Source: DASPXK01 sp035637315 (GTDB taxonomy: Bacteria > Chloroflexota > UBA6077 > JACCZL01). From it: a stretch of 33,745 nt of DNA. The stretch spans positions 1 to 33,745 of the forward strand of contig DASPXK010000262.1 of assembly GCA_035637315.1 (NCBI GenBank), in the 5' to 3' direction. Position 1 is the first letter of the stretch. Each line of letters begins with the position of its first letter. The notes beneath the pieces are model-generated. The model saw nothing but the letters and a program-made list of their open reading frames with translations, was not told the origin of the DNA and did not search any database. Of this stretch, positions 8,445 to 15,536 are shown one piece after another. The translations under genes were made by a program, and so were the position numbers.

Positions 8445-8507
8445 GTACCGCGACCGTGAGGGAGCGGTCTCCGGGTGGCTATCGCCGCTCCCTCACGGTC
8501 GCGGTAC
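8445..8507. repeat. 23-bp perfect inverted repeat
   Basis: The arms 8445-8467 and 8485-8507 are exact reverse complements around a 17-nt loop, with core word CGACCGTGAGGGAGCGG. The whole lies in the 130-base gap between the CPBP gene and the LarA-like gene. The hairpin is very stable but has no T tract, so it could be a Rho-type or RNA-stabilising structure, or an interspersed palindromic repeat. Confidence 0.88.
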
Positions 8508-8544
8508 CGAATCGCCAGCGGCATCCTGCGTTCGGAGGTCGATG

Positions 8545-9837
8545 ATGGAATTCCCGCGAGCTCGCTTGCCAAAGATGGTGTCCGTGCGCCAGCAGCTGCC
8601 CCGCGAGCATCTCGCTGACGTGGCCGCCGCCGTGCGCCACGAGCTGCGCCAGGGCGGGCTTGCCGAACGGGTCAAGCCAGGCCAGCGTGTGGCGATCACG
8701 GCCGGTAGTCGAGGCATCGCCGACATCCAGCTCATCATCGCCACACTGGTAGGGGAGCTGCGCGCGCTCGGCGCCGAGCCATTCATCGTGCCCGCGATGG
8801 GCAGTCACGGTGGCGCGACGGTCGAGGGCCAGCGCAGCGTTCTGGCAGAGTACGGCATCACGCAGCGCGAGGTGGGCGCGCCGATCCTGGCCACCATGGA
8901 CACCGTCGAGCTCGACCGGCTCGAGGATGGGACGCCGGTCGTCCTCGACCGAAACGCAGGTGAGGCGGACGCCATCGTCGTCGTCGGCCGCGTGAAGGCC
9001 CACACCGCGTTTCGAGGTGAGATCGAGAGCGGGCTGTGCAAGATGACCGCGATCGGGCTCGGGAAGCAGCTTGGGGCCGAGACGATCCACAGCCGCGGCC
9101 TGCGCGAGACGATCCCCGAGGTCGCCCAAATCACGCTGGCTCGCTCGAAGATCGTCCTGGGCCTAGCGCTGGTCGAGAACGCCTACCATCAGCTTCACAC
9201 GATCCAAGCGGTTGCCCCCGACCAGTTTCTCGACGCCGACCGGGCGCTGCTCAAGCTGGCCAACGAGCTGCTGTCGCGGGTGCCATTCGAGGAGCTGGAC
9301 CTCCTGATCGTCGACGAGCTGGGCAAGAACATCTCCGGCAGCGGGATGGACTACAACGTGGTCGGGATGTGGCGCCGGATCGGGGGCGAGAAGCGCCCGT
9401 TCTACAAGCGGATCGCGGTGCTCGACCTCACGCCGGAATCGGAGGGCAATGGCCTCGGGGTGGGCATCGCCGACTTCACGACCCGACGCCTGTTCGAGCG
9501 GCTCGACCTGCACAAGACCTACATGAATGCCCTGACCGCGAACGCGATCGAGACGGTTCCGATTCCGATCATCCTGGATAGCGAGCGCGAGGCGCTGGAG
9601 GTGGCGCTCAAATCCGCGAACACCGCCGCCCCGCCGCGAGTCGTCTGGATCAAGAACACCCTCTCGCTCGAGTGGATGCTCGTCTCGGAGGCGCTGCTGC
9701 CGGAAGTGACAGGGATCGAGACCCTCGTACTTGAAGGCCGGCCGGCCGAATTAGCCTTCGACGCCGAAGGGAATCTTGTCCGCGAGGCAGGTCGCCCGGT
9801 CGTCGGCACGCCGGCCCGGCTGAGCGTCGCTCGGTAA
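8545..9837 (+). CDS. LarA-like (DUF2088) nickel-pincer-type isomerase family protein
   Basis: This protein of 430 residues belongs to the lactate racemase LarA/DUF2088 superfamily, whose studied members use a nickel-pincer nucleotide cofactor for 2-hydroxyacid racemisation or epimerisation. Two ATGs are adjacent (8542 and 8545). GGAGG at 8534-8538 gives better spacing to the second, which is chosen. The N-terminal domain contains 'VAITAGSRGIADIQ' and the His motif 'VPAMGSHGGATVEGQ'. The next conserved stretch is 'VVVGRVKAHTAFRGEIESG' with candidate catalytic Lys and His, then 'LCKMTAIGLGKQLGA'. No larB, larC or larE cofactor-synthesis gene is nearby, so cofactor supply must come from elsewhere, or the protein may have another activity. 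The substrate is unknown; it is clearly diverged from canonical LarA. Confidence 0.8.
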   Translation: MEFPRARLPKMVSVRQQLPREHLADVAAAVRHELRQGGLAERVKPGQRVAITAGSRGIADIQLIIATLVGELRALGAEPFIVPAMGSHGGATVEGQRSVLAEYGITQREVGAPILATMDTVELDRLEDGTPVVLDRNAGEADAIVVVGRVKAHTAFRGEIESGLCKMTAIGLGKQLGAETIHSRGLRETIPEVAQITLARSKIVLGLALVENAYHQLHTIQAVAPDQFLDADRALLKLANELLSRVPFEELDLLIVDELGKNISGSGMDYNVVGMWRRIGGEKRPFYKRIAVLDLTPESEGNGLGVGIADFTTRRLFERLDLHKTYMNALTANAIETVPIPIILDSEREALEVALKSANTAAPPRVVWIKNTLSLEWMLVSEALLPEVTGIETLVLEGRPAELAFDAEGNLVREAGRPVVGTPARLSVAR

Positions 9838-9842
9838 GTCCG

Positions 9843-9923
9843 TAGGGGCAGCGAAGCGTTGCCTCGCCCTCCCGTCTCCGCCTCACCCACGCTTGGGAGA
9901 GGGGGGCAGTGGGTGAGGGCCCA
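9843..9923. terminator. Hairpins between the convergent LarA-like and SH3 genes
   Basis: A short hairpin (GGCAGCG-AAG-CGTTGCC, near 9847-9863) is followed by a pair CCTCACCCAC ... GTGGGTGAGG enclosing a TTGGGAGAGGGG word (about 9881-9919). This occupies the whole gap between two convergent stops and is a reasonable bidirectional transcript end. The second part belongs to the CCCTCTCCC repeat family. Confidence 0.5.
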
Positions 9924-9933
9924 CGATCGTGAC

Positions 9934-11022
9934 CTACCGAGGCCTGGGAGTCCTGGTGGGCGTCGCCGCCGACGTTGGCTCCGGGGTGGGCGTCCTCGTC
10001 GCGGAGGTTGGCTTCGTCGCGGTGGCCTGGGGCGGCGCTGGCGTCGCCGTCGCGACGGCGGGCGCGGGCGTGGCCGGCTGGCCGGTTGGGGCGGGGGTGG
10101 GACCAGAAGGGCCAGGCGTGGGCGTGGCGCTTGGGCGCGAACCGGGCGGCGCGGGCGTGGGGACCGTTCCTGGCGCGACCAGTGCGCTGGCGACGATCCA
10201 GCCAGTTACGCCAGCCGAGTCACGAACCTGTCGCCAGAGCCGACCGTCGGCCTCTCGCTCAGGGCCGAGCGCTTCCACCGCCGCGCCCTCCGGAAGCGTC
10301 TTGAGGACCTTGCCCGCCGACCCGGGTTCCGAGCGAATGTTGGCCCCCTGGCCGTCGGTATTGCCCACCTGTGCCTGGTGGGCGGTCGGCCTGGCCGTCG
10401 GCGGCGCGGATCCCGGCTGGGATGGGCTCGGGGGGCCGCTGCTTGCGCCGCTCTGCGGCGGCGGCACGGTCCCTTCCGCCACCAGATAGGGCGATGGGAT
10501 CCAGCCGGTCTCGCCGTCCAGGTCCCGAACGTTGCGCCAACGCCGACCGTCGGCATCTCGGTCGGGCCCGACGATGTCGAGCATGGTACCCTCTGGGATG
10601 ACCCGCAGGGCTTGCGACGCCAGGCTCGGCTCGCGGCGCAGGTTAACGCCTTCACCTTCCGTGTTGGCTACCTGTACGCGCTCCGGCCGCGCCAGGGGGG
10701 TGGGGCTGGTGGCGCTGGTCGGGGTAGAGGTGGCAAATATGGCCGAGATCGGCAGCGGGGTCGCGCTTCCGAGGCCAGAGACGGTAGGCGTCGCGGAGCC
10801 ACGCCCCTCCCCGGGCCGAGTCAACGTCAGGACGACGAACACCAGGCCGGCCGTCAGCGCGATCGCCGCCGCGGCGGCCAGGCCGAGGCCGACCCATTGA
10901 GCCCGCTGCAAGGGGCGCTGCTCATAACCCACCGAGGAGAACGGCTGCGCCTGAGACCGCAGCCGCCGCCTGGGTGGAGCGCCTGGGTCGAGCCAGTCAC
11001 GTATCCGGTCCCCCAGGCTCAT
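9934..11022 (-). CDS. Membrane-anchored protein with two bacterial SH3 (SH3b) domains
   Basis: This protein of 362 residues starts at ATG 11022, chosen because GGAGGG precedes it by about eight bases; an upstream in-frame ATG at 11106 lacks such a site. A basic cytoplasmic N-terminus (about residues 1-45) leads to one membrane segment ('LGLAAAAAIALTAGLVFVVL'). A Thr/Pro/Ala-rich spacer follows. The first SH3b domain has 'VANTEGEGVNLRREPS ... GWIPSPYLV' and the second 'VGNTDGQGANIRSEPG ... GWIVASALV', each with the usual N-R-P and GW-----YL pattern. A long low-complexity Pro/Thr tail ends the protein. SH3b domains usually bind cell-wall peptidoglycan. The divergent neighbour carries a closely similar SH3b domain, which suggests duplication and a common cell-surface role. 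Confidence 0.85.
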   Translation of the reverse strand: MSLGDRIRDWLDPGAPPRRRLRSQAQPFSSVGYEQRPLQRAQWVGLGLAAAAAIALTAGLVFVVLTLTRPGEGRGSATPTVSGLGSATPLPISAIFATSTPTSATSPTPLARPERVQVANTEGEGVNLRREPSLASQALRVIPEGTMLDIVGPDRDADGRRWRNVRDLDGETGWIPSPYLVAEGTVPPPQSGASSGPPSPSQPGSAPPTARPTAHQAQVGNTDGQGANIRSEPGSAGKVLKTLPEGAAVEALGPEREADGRLWRQVRDSAGVTGWIVASALVAPGTVPTPAPPGSRPSATPTPGPSGPTPAPTGQPATPAPAVATATPAPPQATATKPTSATRTPTPEPTSAATPTRTPRPR

Positions 11023-11175
11023 ACGTGGCCCTCCGAGTATCTTAGGCGCAACCGCCACGAGGCGGAGACTCATTGTAGCAGGGCCTGGCTGGCCAGACTG
11101 GGACACGAGTCGCCCACGTCAAGCTTGAGCCGGCGACCGATCGGCTCGGCGTCCGTTGTACCGGCTGCGCCCCCC

Positions 11176-12585
11176 ATGCCCGACCAGACTCCGCCAAACA
11201 CTCCCCCACCTCGAGCACTCCGCCGCCGGCTCGCTCTGGCCGCGACAACCCTCGTGGCGGCTGCCGTGCTACTCGCCTCGGCTGGATTCGCGTCGGCGCC
11301 TGGTGTCCGGGCCGCGCCCGGTGAGCGCTCGGATGGCGGGCTGGTGTACGGCGTGATCGTCGATACGACCGATCCTATCAGCATGCGGCTGGCTCGGGAG
11401 GCCGGCTTCAGCCACGTCAAGATGATCCTGTCCTGGTCTCGCCTGGAGCCCAGCCCGGGCCGCTTCCTATGGCTGGAGACGCCGGAGAACGATCTGGATA
11501 ACGTCCTCAAAGCGGCGGGCTCAGAAGGCCTAGTGCTGGTCATGCGAGTCGACGATGTCCCTGGTTGGGCTGGCGGCTCGCCGGCCAACGCCGACCTGGA
11601 CGCCGTGGAGAGCTTCTACGCGGCCACGGCCAGCCACAGCAGCGGCCGCATCTCCGCTTACGAGGTCCTGAACGAGCCCAACCTGCCCTTCGAGTGGGGC
11701 GGACCCCCCGATCCGGCCACCTATGTCGAGTTCCTGAAGGCTGCCTACCGGGGCGTCAAGGCCGGCGATCCGGCGGCTGTGGTCGTCGGTGGCGGTCTGT
11801 CGCCGAATACCGGCGGGTTTGGCGGGACTATCGAGGATGACGAGTTCCTGGAAGGCATGTACGCCGCCGGGGCGCGGGGTTACTTCAATGCGCTTGGGGT
11901 CCACAATTACGGTGGCAACGTCGAGCCGGAGCGAGACCCAGGTACCTGCGGCATCTGCTTTCGACGGGCCGAGATGTACCGCGCCCTGATGGTCCGCCAT
12001 GGCGATGCGGGAACGCCGATATGGGCGACCGAGTTCGGTTGGCTACTGGACCCGGGCCGTGGAATGGGCCAGTACGATTGGATGAAGGTCTCCGCAGAGC
12101 AACAAGCGGACTACGTGGTGCGGTCCTACCGTTACGCCGCCAGCAACTGGCCCTGGATGCGTGGGATGTTGCTCTCCAACCTGGACGCGAGCACCTCGCC
12201 CTACCACACCGGCCCGGAGGACGGCTTGCCCTGGTTCGCGATCCTCAACGAGGACCACTCGCCCCGGCCGGCCTATGAGGCGTTTAAGGCGATGCGCGCC
12301 GAGCAGTTCGCGGCTGCGGTTGTTCGGCCTTCGACGGAGCCACAGGCAGCGGCCGCCCCCACCAGCGTGCTCGGCTCAGCCAGGGTGGCGAGCACGGACG
12401 GCCAGGGCGTCAACTTGCGCGCTGAGCCGAGCACGTCGGCGCGCCGCGTGGCCTTGCTTCGGGAGGGGACACGTGTCGAGATCGTAGGCCCGGATCGCGA
12501 GGCGGAAGGCCGCACCTGGCGTAACGTGCGCCAGGCGGGCGGCCCCGCTGGCTGGGTCGCGGCGGAGTACCTGGCAGAGGAATGA
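11176..12585 (+). CDS. Secreted glycoside hydrolase-like (beta/alpha)8 protein with C-terminal SH3b domain
   Basis: This protein of 469 residues starts at ATG 11176, the first in-frame start followed directly by a signal peptide. The open frame continues far upstream but there overlaps the opposite-strand SH3 gene and reads as low-complexity Arg/Gly. The signal peptide is at about residues 14-44 ('RRRLALAATTLVAAAVLLAS', twin-arginine-like). The barrel has a probable acid/base Glu in 'AYEVLNEPNLPFEWGG' and a probable nucleophile Glu in 'PIWATEFGWLLDPG', the layout of clan GH-A enzymes. The last 70 residues form an SH3b domain ('STDGQGVNLRAEPSTSARR ... GWVAAEYL') nearly the same as those in the divergent neighbour. 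The likely role is a wall-targeted polysaccharide hydrolase; the substrate is not identifiable. Confidence 0.82.
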   Translation: MPDQTPPNTPPPRALRRRLALAATTLVAAAVLLASAGFASAPGVRAAPGERSDGGLVYGVIVDTTDPISMRLAREAGFSHVKMILSWSRLEPSPGRFLWLETPENDLDNVLKAAGSEGLVLVMRVDDVPGWAGGSPANADLDAVESFYAATASHSSGRISAYEVLNEPNLPFEWGGPPDPATYVEFLKAAYRGVKAGDPAAVVVGGGLSPNTGGFGGTIEDDEFLEGMYAAGARGYFNALGVHNYGGNVEPERDPGTCGICFRRAEMYRALMVRHGDAGTPIWATEFGWLLDPGRGMGQYDWMKVSAEQQADYVVRSYRYAASNWPWMRGMLLSNLDASTSPYHTGPEDGLPWFAILNEDHSPRPAYEAFKAMRAEQFAAAVVRPSTEPQAAAAPTSVLGSARVASTDGQGVNLRAEPSTSARRVALLREGTRVEIVGPDREAEGRTWRNVRQAGGPAGWVAAEYLAEE

Positions 12586-12605
12586 GGACCGCGACTCGTC
12601 TGTAG

Positions 12606-12649
12606 GGGCGCCGCTTGCTGCGCCCTGAAGGCACGGTATGCCGTGCCTT
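12606..12649. terminator. Two hairpins between convergent glycosidase and HAD genes
   Basis: Hairpin one pairs GGGCGC (12606-12611) with GCGCCC (12620-12625). Hairpin two is a perfect 9-bp stem, AAGGCACGG / CCGTGCCTT, with loop TATG at 12628-12649, touching the stop of the minus-strand HAD gene. It is a plausible bidirectional terminator. Confidence 0.55.
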
Positions 12650-13448
12650 ACCGGGCGTCGCTAGCCTTCATTCGCCGCATTAGCGCGCTCAGGTCTGAGA
12701 AAACGAAGTCCGGGCGGACGGGGGAGTCGTCGAGGTCTGACTCGCGCGCCACACCGGTCAGCACCAGGATGGTGATCAGGCCGGCGCGTTGGCCACCGGC
12801 GATGTCGGTGTCCAGTCGGTCGCCCACGATCGCTACCTCGTGAGGAGCGCAGCCCAGCAGCTGGGTTCCCATGGCCAGCATGGTGGGCTCCGGCTTGCCG
12901 ATCACGAGCGGCGTTACTCCGGTCGCGGCCGTGATCGCTGCCTGCAACGTGCCAGCCCCCGGAATGAGTCCGTCCGGCATGGGAAGAGTCGTGTCTGGGT
13001 TCGGGCCAATGAAACTCGCGCCGGCTCGAATGCCGCGGATCGCCAGCGTCAATTTTCTGTAATCAAACGCGCGGTCAAGCCCGACCACCACGTACGCGAC
13101 GTCGCGCTCGGCGAGCTCGAATCCGGCCTCGGCGATGGCCGACCGCAGCCCTTCCTCGCCGATCACGAAGACGCGGCTGCCAGGCAGGGCCGTCTGCTGG
13201 AGGTAGCGGGCGGTCGCCCCAGCGCTGCCCAGCACCTCGCTCTCGGAGACCTCGATGCTCATCCGGGCCAATTTCTCGACGTACTGGCTCGGTCGCAGCG
13301 TCGAGTTGTTGGTGGTCAGCAGGAACCGCATGTCCGCGGCGCGGAGGAAGCGGAAGAACTCCGCCGCGCCAGCGAGACTGTGGTCACCGTGGTACACGAC
13401 CCCGTCGAGATCGATCAGGAGTCCCTTGAGGGGTGGGAGGCGCGTCAA
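12648..13448 (-). CDS. HAD-IIA family phosphatase (NagD/p-nitrophenylphosphatase-like)
   Basis: This is a sugar- or nucleotide-phosphate phosphatase type of the haloacid dehalogenase superfamily, 266 residues. Motif I is 'LLIDLDGVVYHGD' (DxDGV), motif II is 'FLLTTNNST', the Lys motif is 'LVIGKPEPTM', and motif IV is 'VAIVGDRLDTDIAGG'. The IIA cap domain lies between motifs II and III. The start is TTG at 13448, with GGGGAG about eight bases upstream. It overlaps the upstream stop as TTGA, so it is translationally coupled to the TIGR01906-type gene. It is the last gene of a minus-strand operon. The substrate is unknown. Confidence 0.92.
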   Translation of the reverse strand: MTRLPPLKGLLIDLDGVVYHGDHSLAGAAEFFRFLRAADMRFLLTTNNSTLRPSQYVEKLARMSIEVSESEVLGSAGATARYLQQTALPGSRVFVIGEEGLRSAIAEAGFELAERDVAYVVVGLDRAFDYRKLTLAIRGIRAGASFIGPNPDTTLPMPDGLIPGAGTLQAAITAATGVTPLVIGKPEPTMLAMGTQLLGCAPHEVAIVGDRLDTDIAGGQRAGLITILVLTGVARESDLDDSPVRPDFVFSDLSALMRRMKASDAR

Positions 13449-14176
13449 ATCCGAGCTCCCCAGATCCGCAGCCCGAGACCGAGGGCGCCGGCCGCGAGCG
13501 CCTCGATCCCTGTCAGAAGCGCGATGCGGATCGTCGCGTCGAACCAGAAGCCCTCAGGAAACAGCATGATCAGGTAGTCTTTGCTGGGGTCGAGCATCCA
13601 CAGGTCATTGCTGAAAGAGAGCTGGTGAAAACGTACGAACAGCTCGCCGAAGTCCAAGAGCAAGAGCGCGGCCACGACGACCAGCAAGCCGACTGTGAGC
13701 CCACCACCGGCCATCGCCTGCAAGCCGAGCTGTGACGTGAAAGCGCTGCCCCCAAGAGCCAGACCCAAGAGCGCGACGCCAGCCAGCGTGACACCGGCTG
13801 CGAGCTGAATCCATCCCACTCCCGACATCAAGCGCCGAACGTCCTCCATGTGGGCGAGCTCACGCTGATTGAACAACGCGCGCCGACCGCTAGCCAGCTC
13901 CACCTGGACGTCCAGGTTGTCACGGCGCCCGTCGAAGTAGTCGATGAACGCCTCGGCAACCTGGCGCAGCTGGGCTGAGCTGAGTCCGGTCTGCGTGGCG
14001 ACACCGTATCTCGCGAAGCCGCGCTCGTAGAAGGATAGATCTCGAGCGATCTGGAGGACGTTGGTCGTGATCAGAAAGGCCGGGACCGCCACGACGAACA
14101 GGACTGCCCCGAGCCAGCGAACAGCGGCCGGCAGGGTCGCGAGAGCGGTGCTGCCAATCGCCGAGGTGGCGGCCAT
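13445..14176 (-). CDS. TIGR01906/DUF1461 family integral membrane protein
   Basis: This membrane protein of 243 residues matches the TIGR01906 (DUF1461) pattern: one N-terminal membrane segment ('LGAVLFVVAVPAFLITTNVL'), a large external loop ('YFDGRRDNLDVQ', 'LFNQRELAHMEDVRRL'), then three further membrane segments. The ATG at 14176 is chosen because the open frame further upstream only translates a palindromic repeat and GAGGG lies just before this ATG. The function is unknown. The gene sits after a DUF2085 gene, separated only by the palindrome, and overlaps the HAD gene. Confidence 0.82.
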   Translation of the reverse strand: MAATSAIGSTALATLPAAVRWLGAVLFVVAVPAFLITTNVLQIARDLSFYERGFARYGVATQTGLSSAQLRQVAEAFIDYFDGRRDNLDVQVELASGRRALFNQRELAHMEDVRRLMSGVGWIQLAAGVTLAGVALLGLALGGSAFTSQLGLQAMAGGGLTVGLLVVVAALLLLDFGELFVRFHQLSFSNDLWMLDPSKDYLIMLFPEGFWFDATIRIALLTGIEALAAGALGLGLRIWGARI

Positions 14177-14177
14177 C

Positions 14178-14266
14178 GCCCTCACCCACTCCCCCTCTCC
14201 CACGCTTGGGGGAGGGGGAGTGCTCCCCCTCCTCCAAACGTGGGAGAGGGGGAGTGGGGTGAGGGC
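14178..14266. repeat. 89-bp near-perfect double palindrome
   Basis: The left arm (14178-14209) and right arm (14234-14266) pair over about 32 positions with one bulge and one mismatch. Inside them, GGAGGGGGAG and CTCCCCCTCC form a second hairpin. The element shares the CCCTCTCCC word with repeats near 5055, 9881 and 33394. It supplies the last ~27 codons of the DUF2085 gene and the ribosome-binding region of the next gene, so it appears to have inserted between two operon genes. Confidence 0.9.
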
Positions 14267-14796
14267 ACGACCGCGTCGATCCGCGGATAGACCAGCCACA
14301 CGCTCGCCAGCCCAAACAGCCCACCGGTGACGGTGCGCAGCAAGACCGTGCTTTCACGCAGCCCGAACAGCTGCGTGAAGCCGTCCAGCGCCATCGGAGC
14401 GATGAGCGCCAGGTAGCCGATCAGACTGAGTGGCCCCACGCGCGGGCGGAGCATGGCGTAGGCGAGCCCACCCAGGAGGACCGCCAGATAGATCGCGACG
14501 TCTCGCTCGCAGAAAGCGACCTTGTACCCCAGCTCTGGAGTCCCGAGCAGTGAGAAGGCTTGCTGGGCCCCGAGCAGCTGGGTTAGATCATCCCGCGCGT
14601 AGGTCGACTGCGCGCCAAGCAGGAAGTACGAGCGGAACGCCCACTGGTGGCAGACCGCGCGGTAGGCGGTGTAGATCAGGTTGGCTGGGCCAGGCTGGCC
14701 AGCCGCCAGGAGCAGCGGCGCCAGGAATGGGAGGCCGATGAAGAGCCCAGCCAGAAGGTTGGTGAAGACGAGCCAGTGGGCCGTGAGCGCCCTCAT
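14182..14796 (-). CDS. DUF2085 family membrane protein
   Basis: This protein of 204 residues has four or five membrane segments and the DUF2085 hallmark 'YRAVCHQWAFRSYFLLG' (CHQ...RS.F) followed by 'AFCERDVAIYLAVLLGG' (CxRD). The conserved Cys/His residues suggest a metal or redox site, but no function is established. The ATG at 14796 overlaps the stop of the glutaredoxin-like gene as ATGA, so the two are coupled. The C-terminal residues from about 178 ('VVPSPHSPSPTFGGGG') are a translation of the palindromic repeat and are unlikely to be ancestral. Upstream in-frame ATG 14853 is rejected because it lies inside the previous gene. Confidence 0.82.
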   Translation of the reverse strand: MRALTAHWLVFTNLLAGLFIGLPFLAPLLLAAGQPGPANLIYTAYRAVCHQWAFRSYFLLGAQSTYARDDLTQLLGAQQAFSLLGTPELGYKVAFCERDVAIYLAVLLGGLAYAMLRPRVGPLSLIGYLALIAPMALDGFTQLFGLRESTVLLRTVTGGLFGLASVWLVYPRIDAVVPSPHSPSPTFGGGGALPLPQAWERGSG

Positions 14797-15044
14797 GCTC
14801 CTGCCCCCACCTCCGCGAGCGCTCGCCGCACCCGCTCGCGCGTCGTCGGCCACTTCAGCTCGGCGCCGCCCTCGATCTGGATGACGGGGATCTCATACCG
14901 GAAGCGCTCGAACAGTTCGGGCTCGGACTCGATGTCGACCCGGCGCCAGTCGAAGGAAATCTCGCGCGCCAGGCTGGCCAGGATGCTAGCGGCCTCGTCA
15001 CACAGGTGGCAATCGGTCTTGCCGTACAGGATGAGGCCCGGCAC
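14793..15044 (-). CDS. Glutaredoxin-like (DUF836) small thioredoxin-fold protein
   Basis: This is an 83-residue thioredoxin-fold protein with the redox motif CxxC at 'GKTDCHLCDEAASIL' near the N-terminus and the conserved cis-proline stretch 'RYEIPVIQIEG'. It fits the glutaredoxin/DUF836 family, small thiol-disulfide proteins of uncertain partner. It lies 46 bases after the zinc-binding anti-sigma-like gene and overlaps the DUF2085 gene by four bases. The setting beside a Cys/His zinc protein suggests thiol-based control (inference). Confidence 0.85.
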   Translation of the reverse strand: MPGLILYGKTDCHLCDEAASILASLAREISFDWRRVDIESEPELFERFRYEIPVIQIEGGAELKWPTTRERVRRALAEVGAGA

Positions 15045-15090
15045 GGCCGCGACAGCTGCCCTGGGTCGACGGGGAAGGCGGGCTGCGCCG

Positions 15091-15402
15091 CTAGTTGGTC
15101 GCGTCGCGAGCCTGGCTGAGGATGCCGGCCTTGGTGGCGGGCGGGGCGGGTCTGCTTGGCAGCAGGCTCAACAGCTCGACGGTCTTGCGAAGCGTAGTCA
15201 GATAGGCCGAGCAGTTGGCGCACTGGTCGAGATGCCGATCGACGCGCTCTCGATCGGCCAGGTCCAATGAGCCATCCACATATTCGGAGAGCAGGCCTCG
15301 AACGATCCCATGGGTCAGCTCCGCGACCCCAACCCTGCCGCCTGCCTGAGGCGGACTAGCCGATCGCGCCGCCCGCTCGACAGCTTCGTCGACGTGGCTC
15401 AC
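15091..15402 (-). CDS. Putative zinc-finger (zf-HC2/ZAS) anti-sigma-like protein
   Basis: This small protein of 103 residues has the anti-sigma zinc signature HxxxCxxC at 'DRHLDQCANCSAYLTTL', preceded by the usual helix 'LLSEYVDGSLDLADRERV'. The start is GTG at 15402, with GGGAGGT five bases upstream; a longer open frame to 15522 overlaps the promoter region and has no such site. No membrane segment is seen, so it would be cytoplasmic. Proteins of this type sequester ECF sigma factors and can release them on thiol oxidation. The only sigma gene in the window is at 20217-20750, on the same strand and beyond spoVR, DUF444 and prkA. Pairing with it is an inference. Confidence 0.78.
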   Translation of the reverse strand: MSHVDEAVERAARSASPPQAGGRVGVAELTHGIVRGLLSEYVDGSLDLADRERVDRHLDQCANCSAYLTTLRKTVELLSLLPSRPAPPATKAGILSQARDATN

Positions 15403-15510
15403 CGCGCACCTCCCGGGCAATTCAACCAAAGTTCGGACTGGCTGGGATGGTCGTGAACGCGCCCCGAGTTGGGTCGCCCGGGAGCGACAGCATCCGCGAC
15501 GGAGACTTTC

Positions 15511-15516
15511 ATTATA
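15511..15516 (-). promoter_or_regulatory. Consensus -10 box upstream of the anti-sigma operon
   Basis: TATAAT on the minus strand, a perfect -10 hexamer, lies about 110 bases upstream of the GTG at 15402, just past the spoVR stop. A matching -35 near 15535-15540 (TTAGAC) is weak. It suggests that the anti-sigma/glutaredoxin operon can be transcribed apart from spoVR, with a ~100-nt leader. Confidence 0.5.
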
Positions 15517-15536
15517 CCCCACATCGCTCGCCCCGT

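Noticed and set aside
9859..12585. A single 908-residue reading frame on the plus strand
   Set aside because: The first ~440 codons lie opposite the SH3 gene and read as Arg/Gly-rich low complexity. A signal peptide begins at ATG 11176, so only 11176-12585 is taken as the gene.
14793..15044. Selenoprotein among the thiol proteins, suggested by the presence of tRNA-Sec
   Set aside because: The glutaredoxin-like protein has Cys in both active-site positions (CHLC). No in-frame TGA with conserved flanks was recognised in this or other genes by eye.
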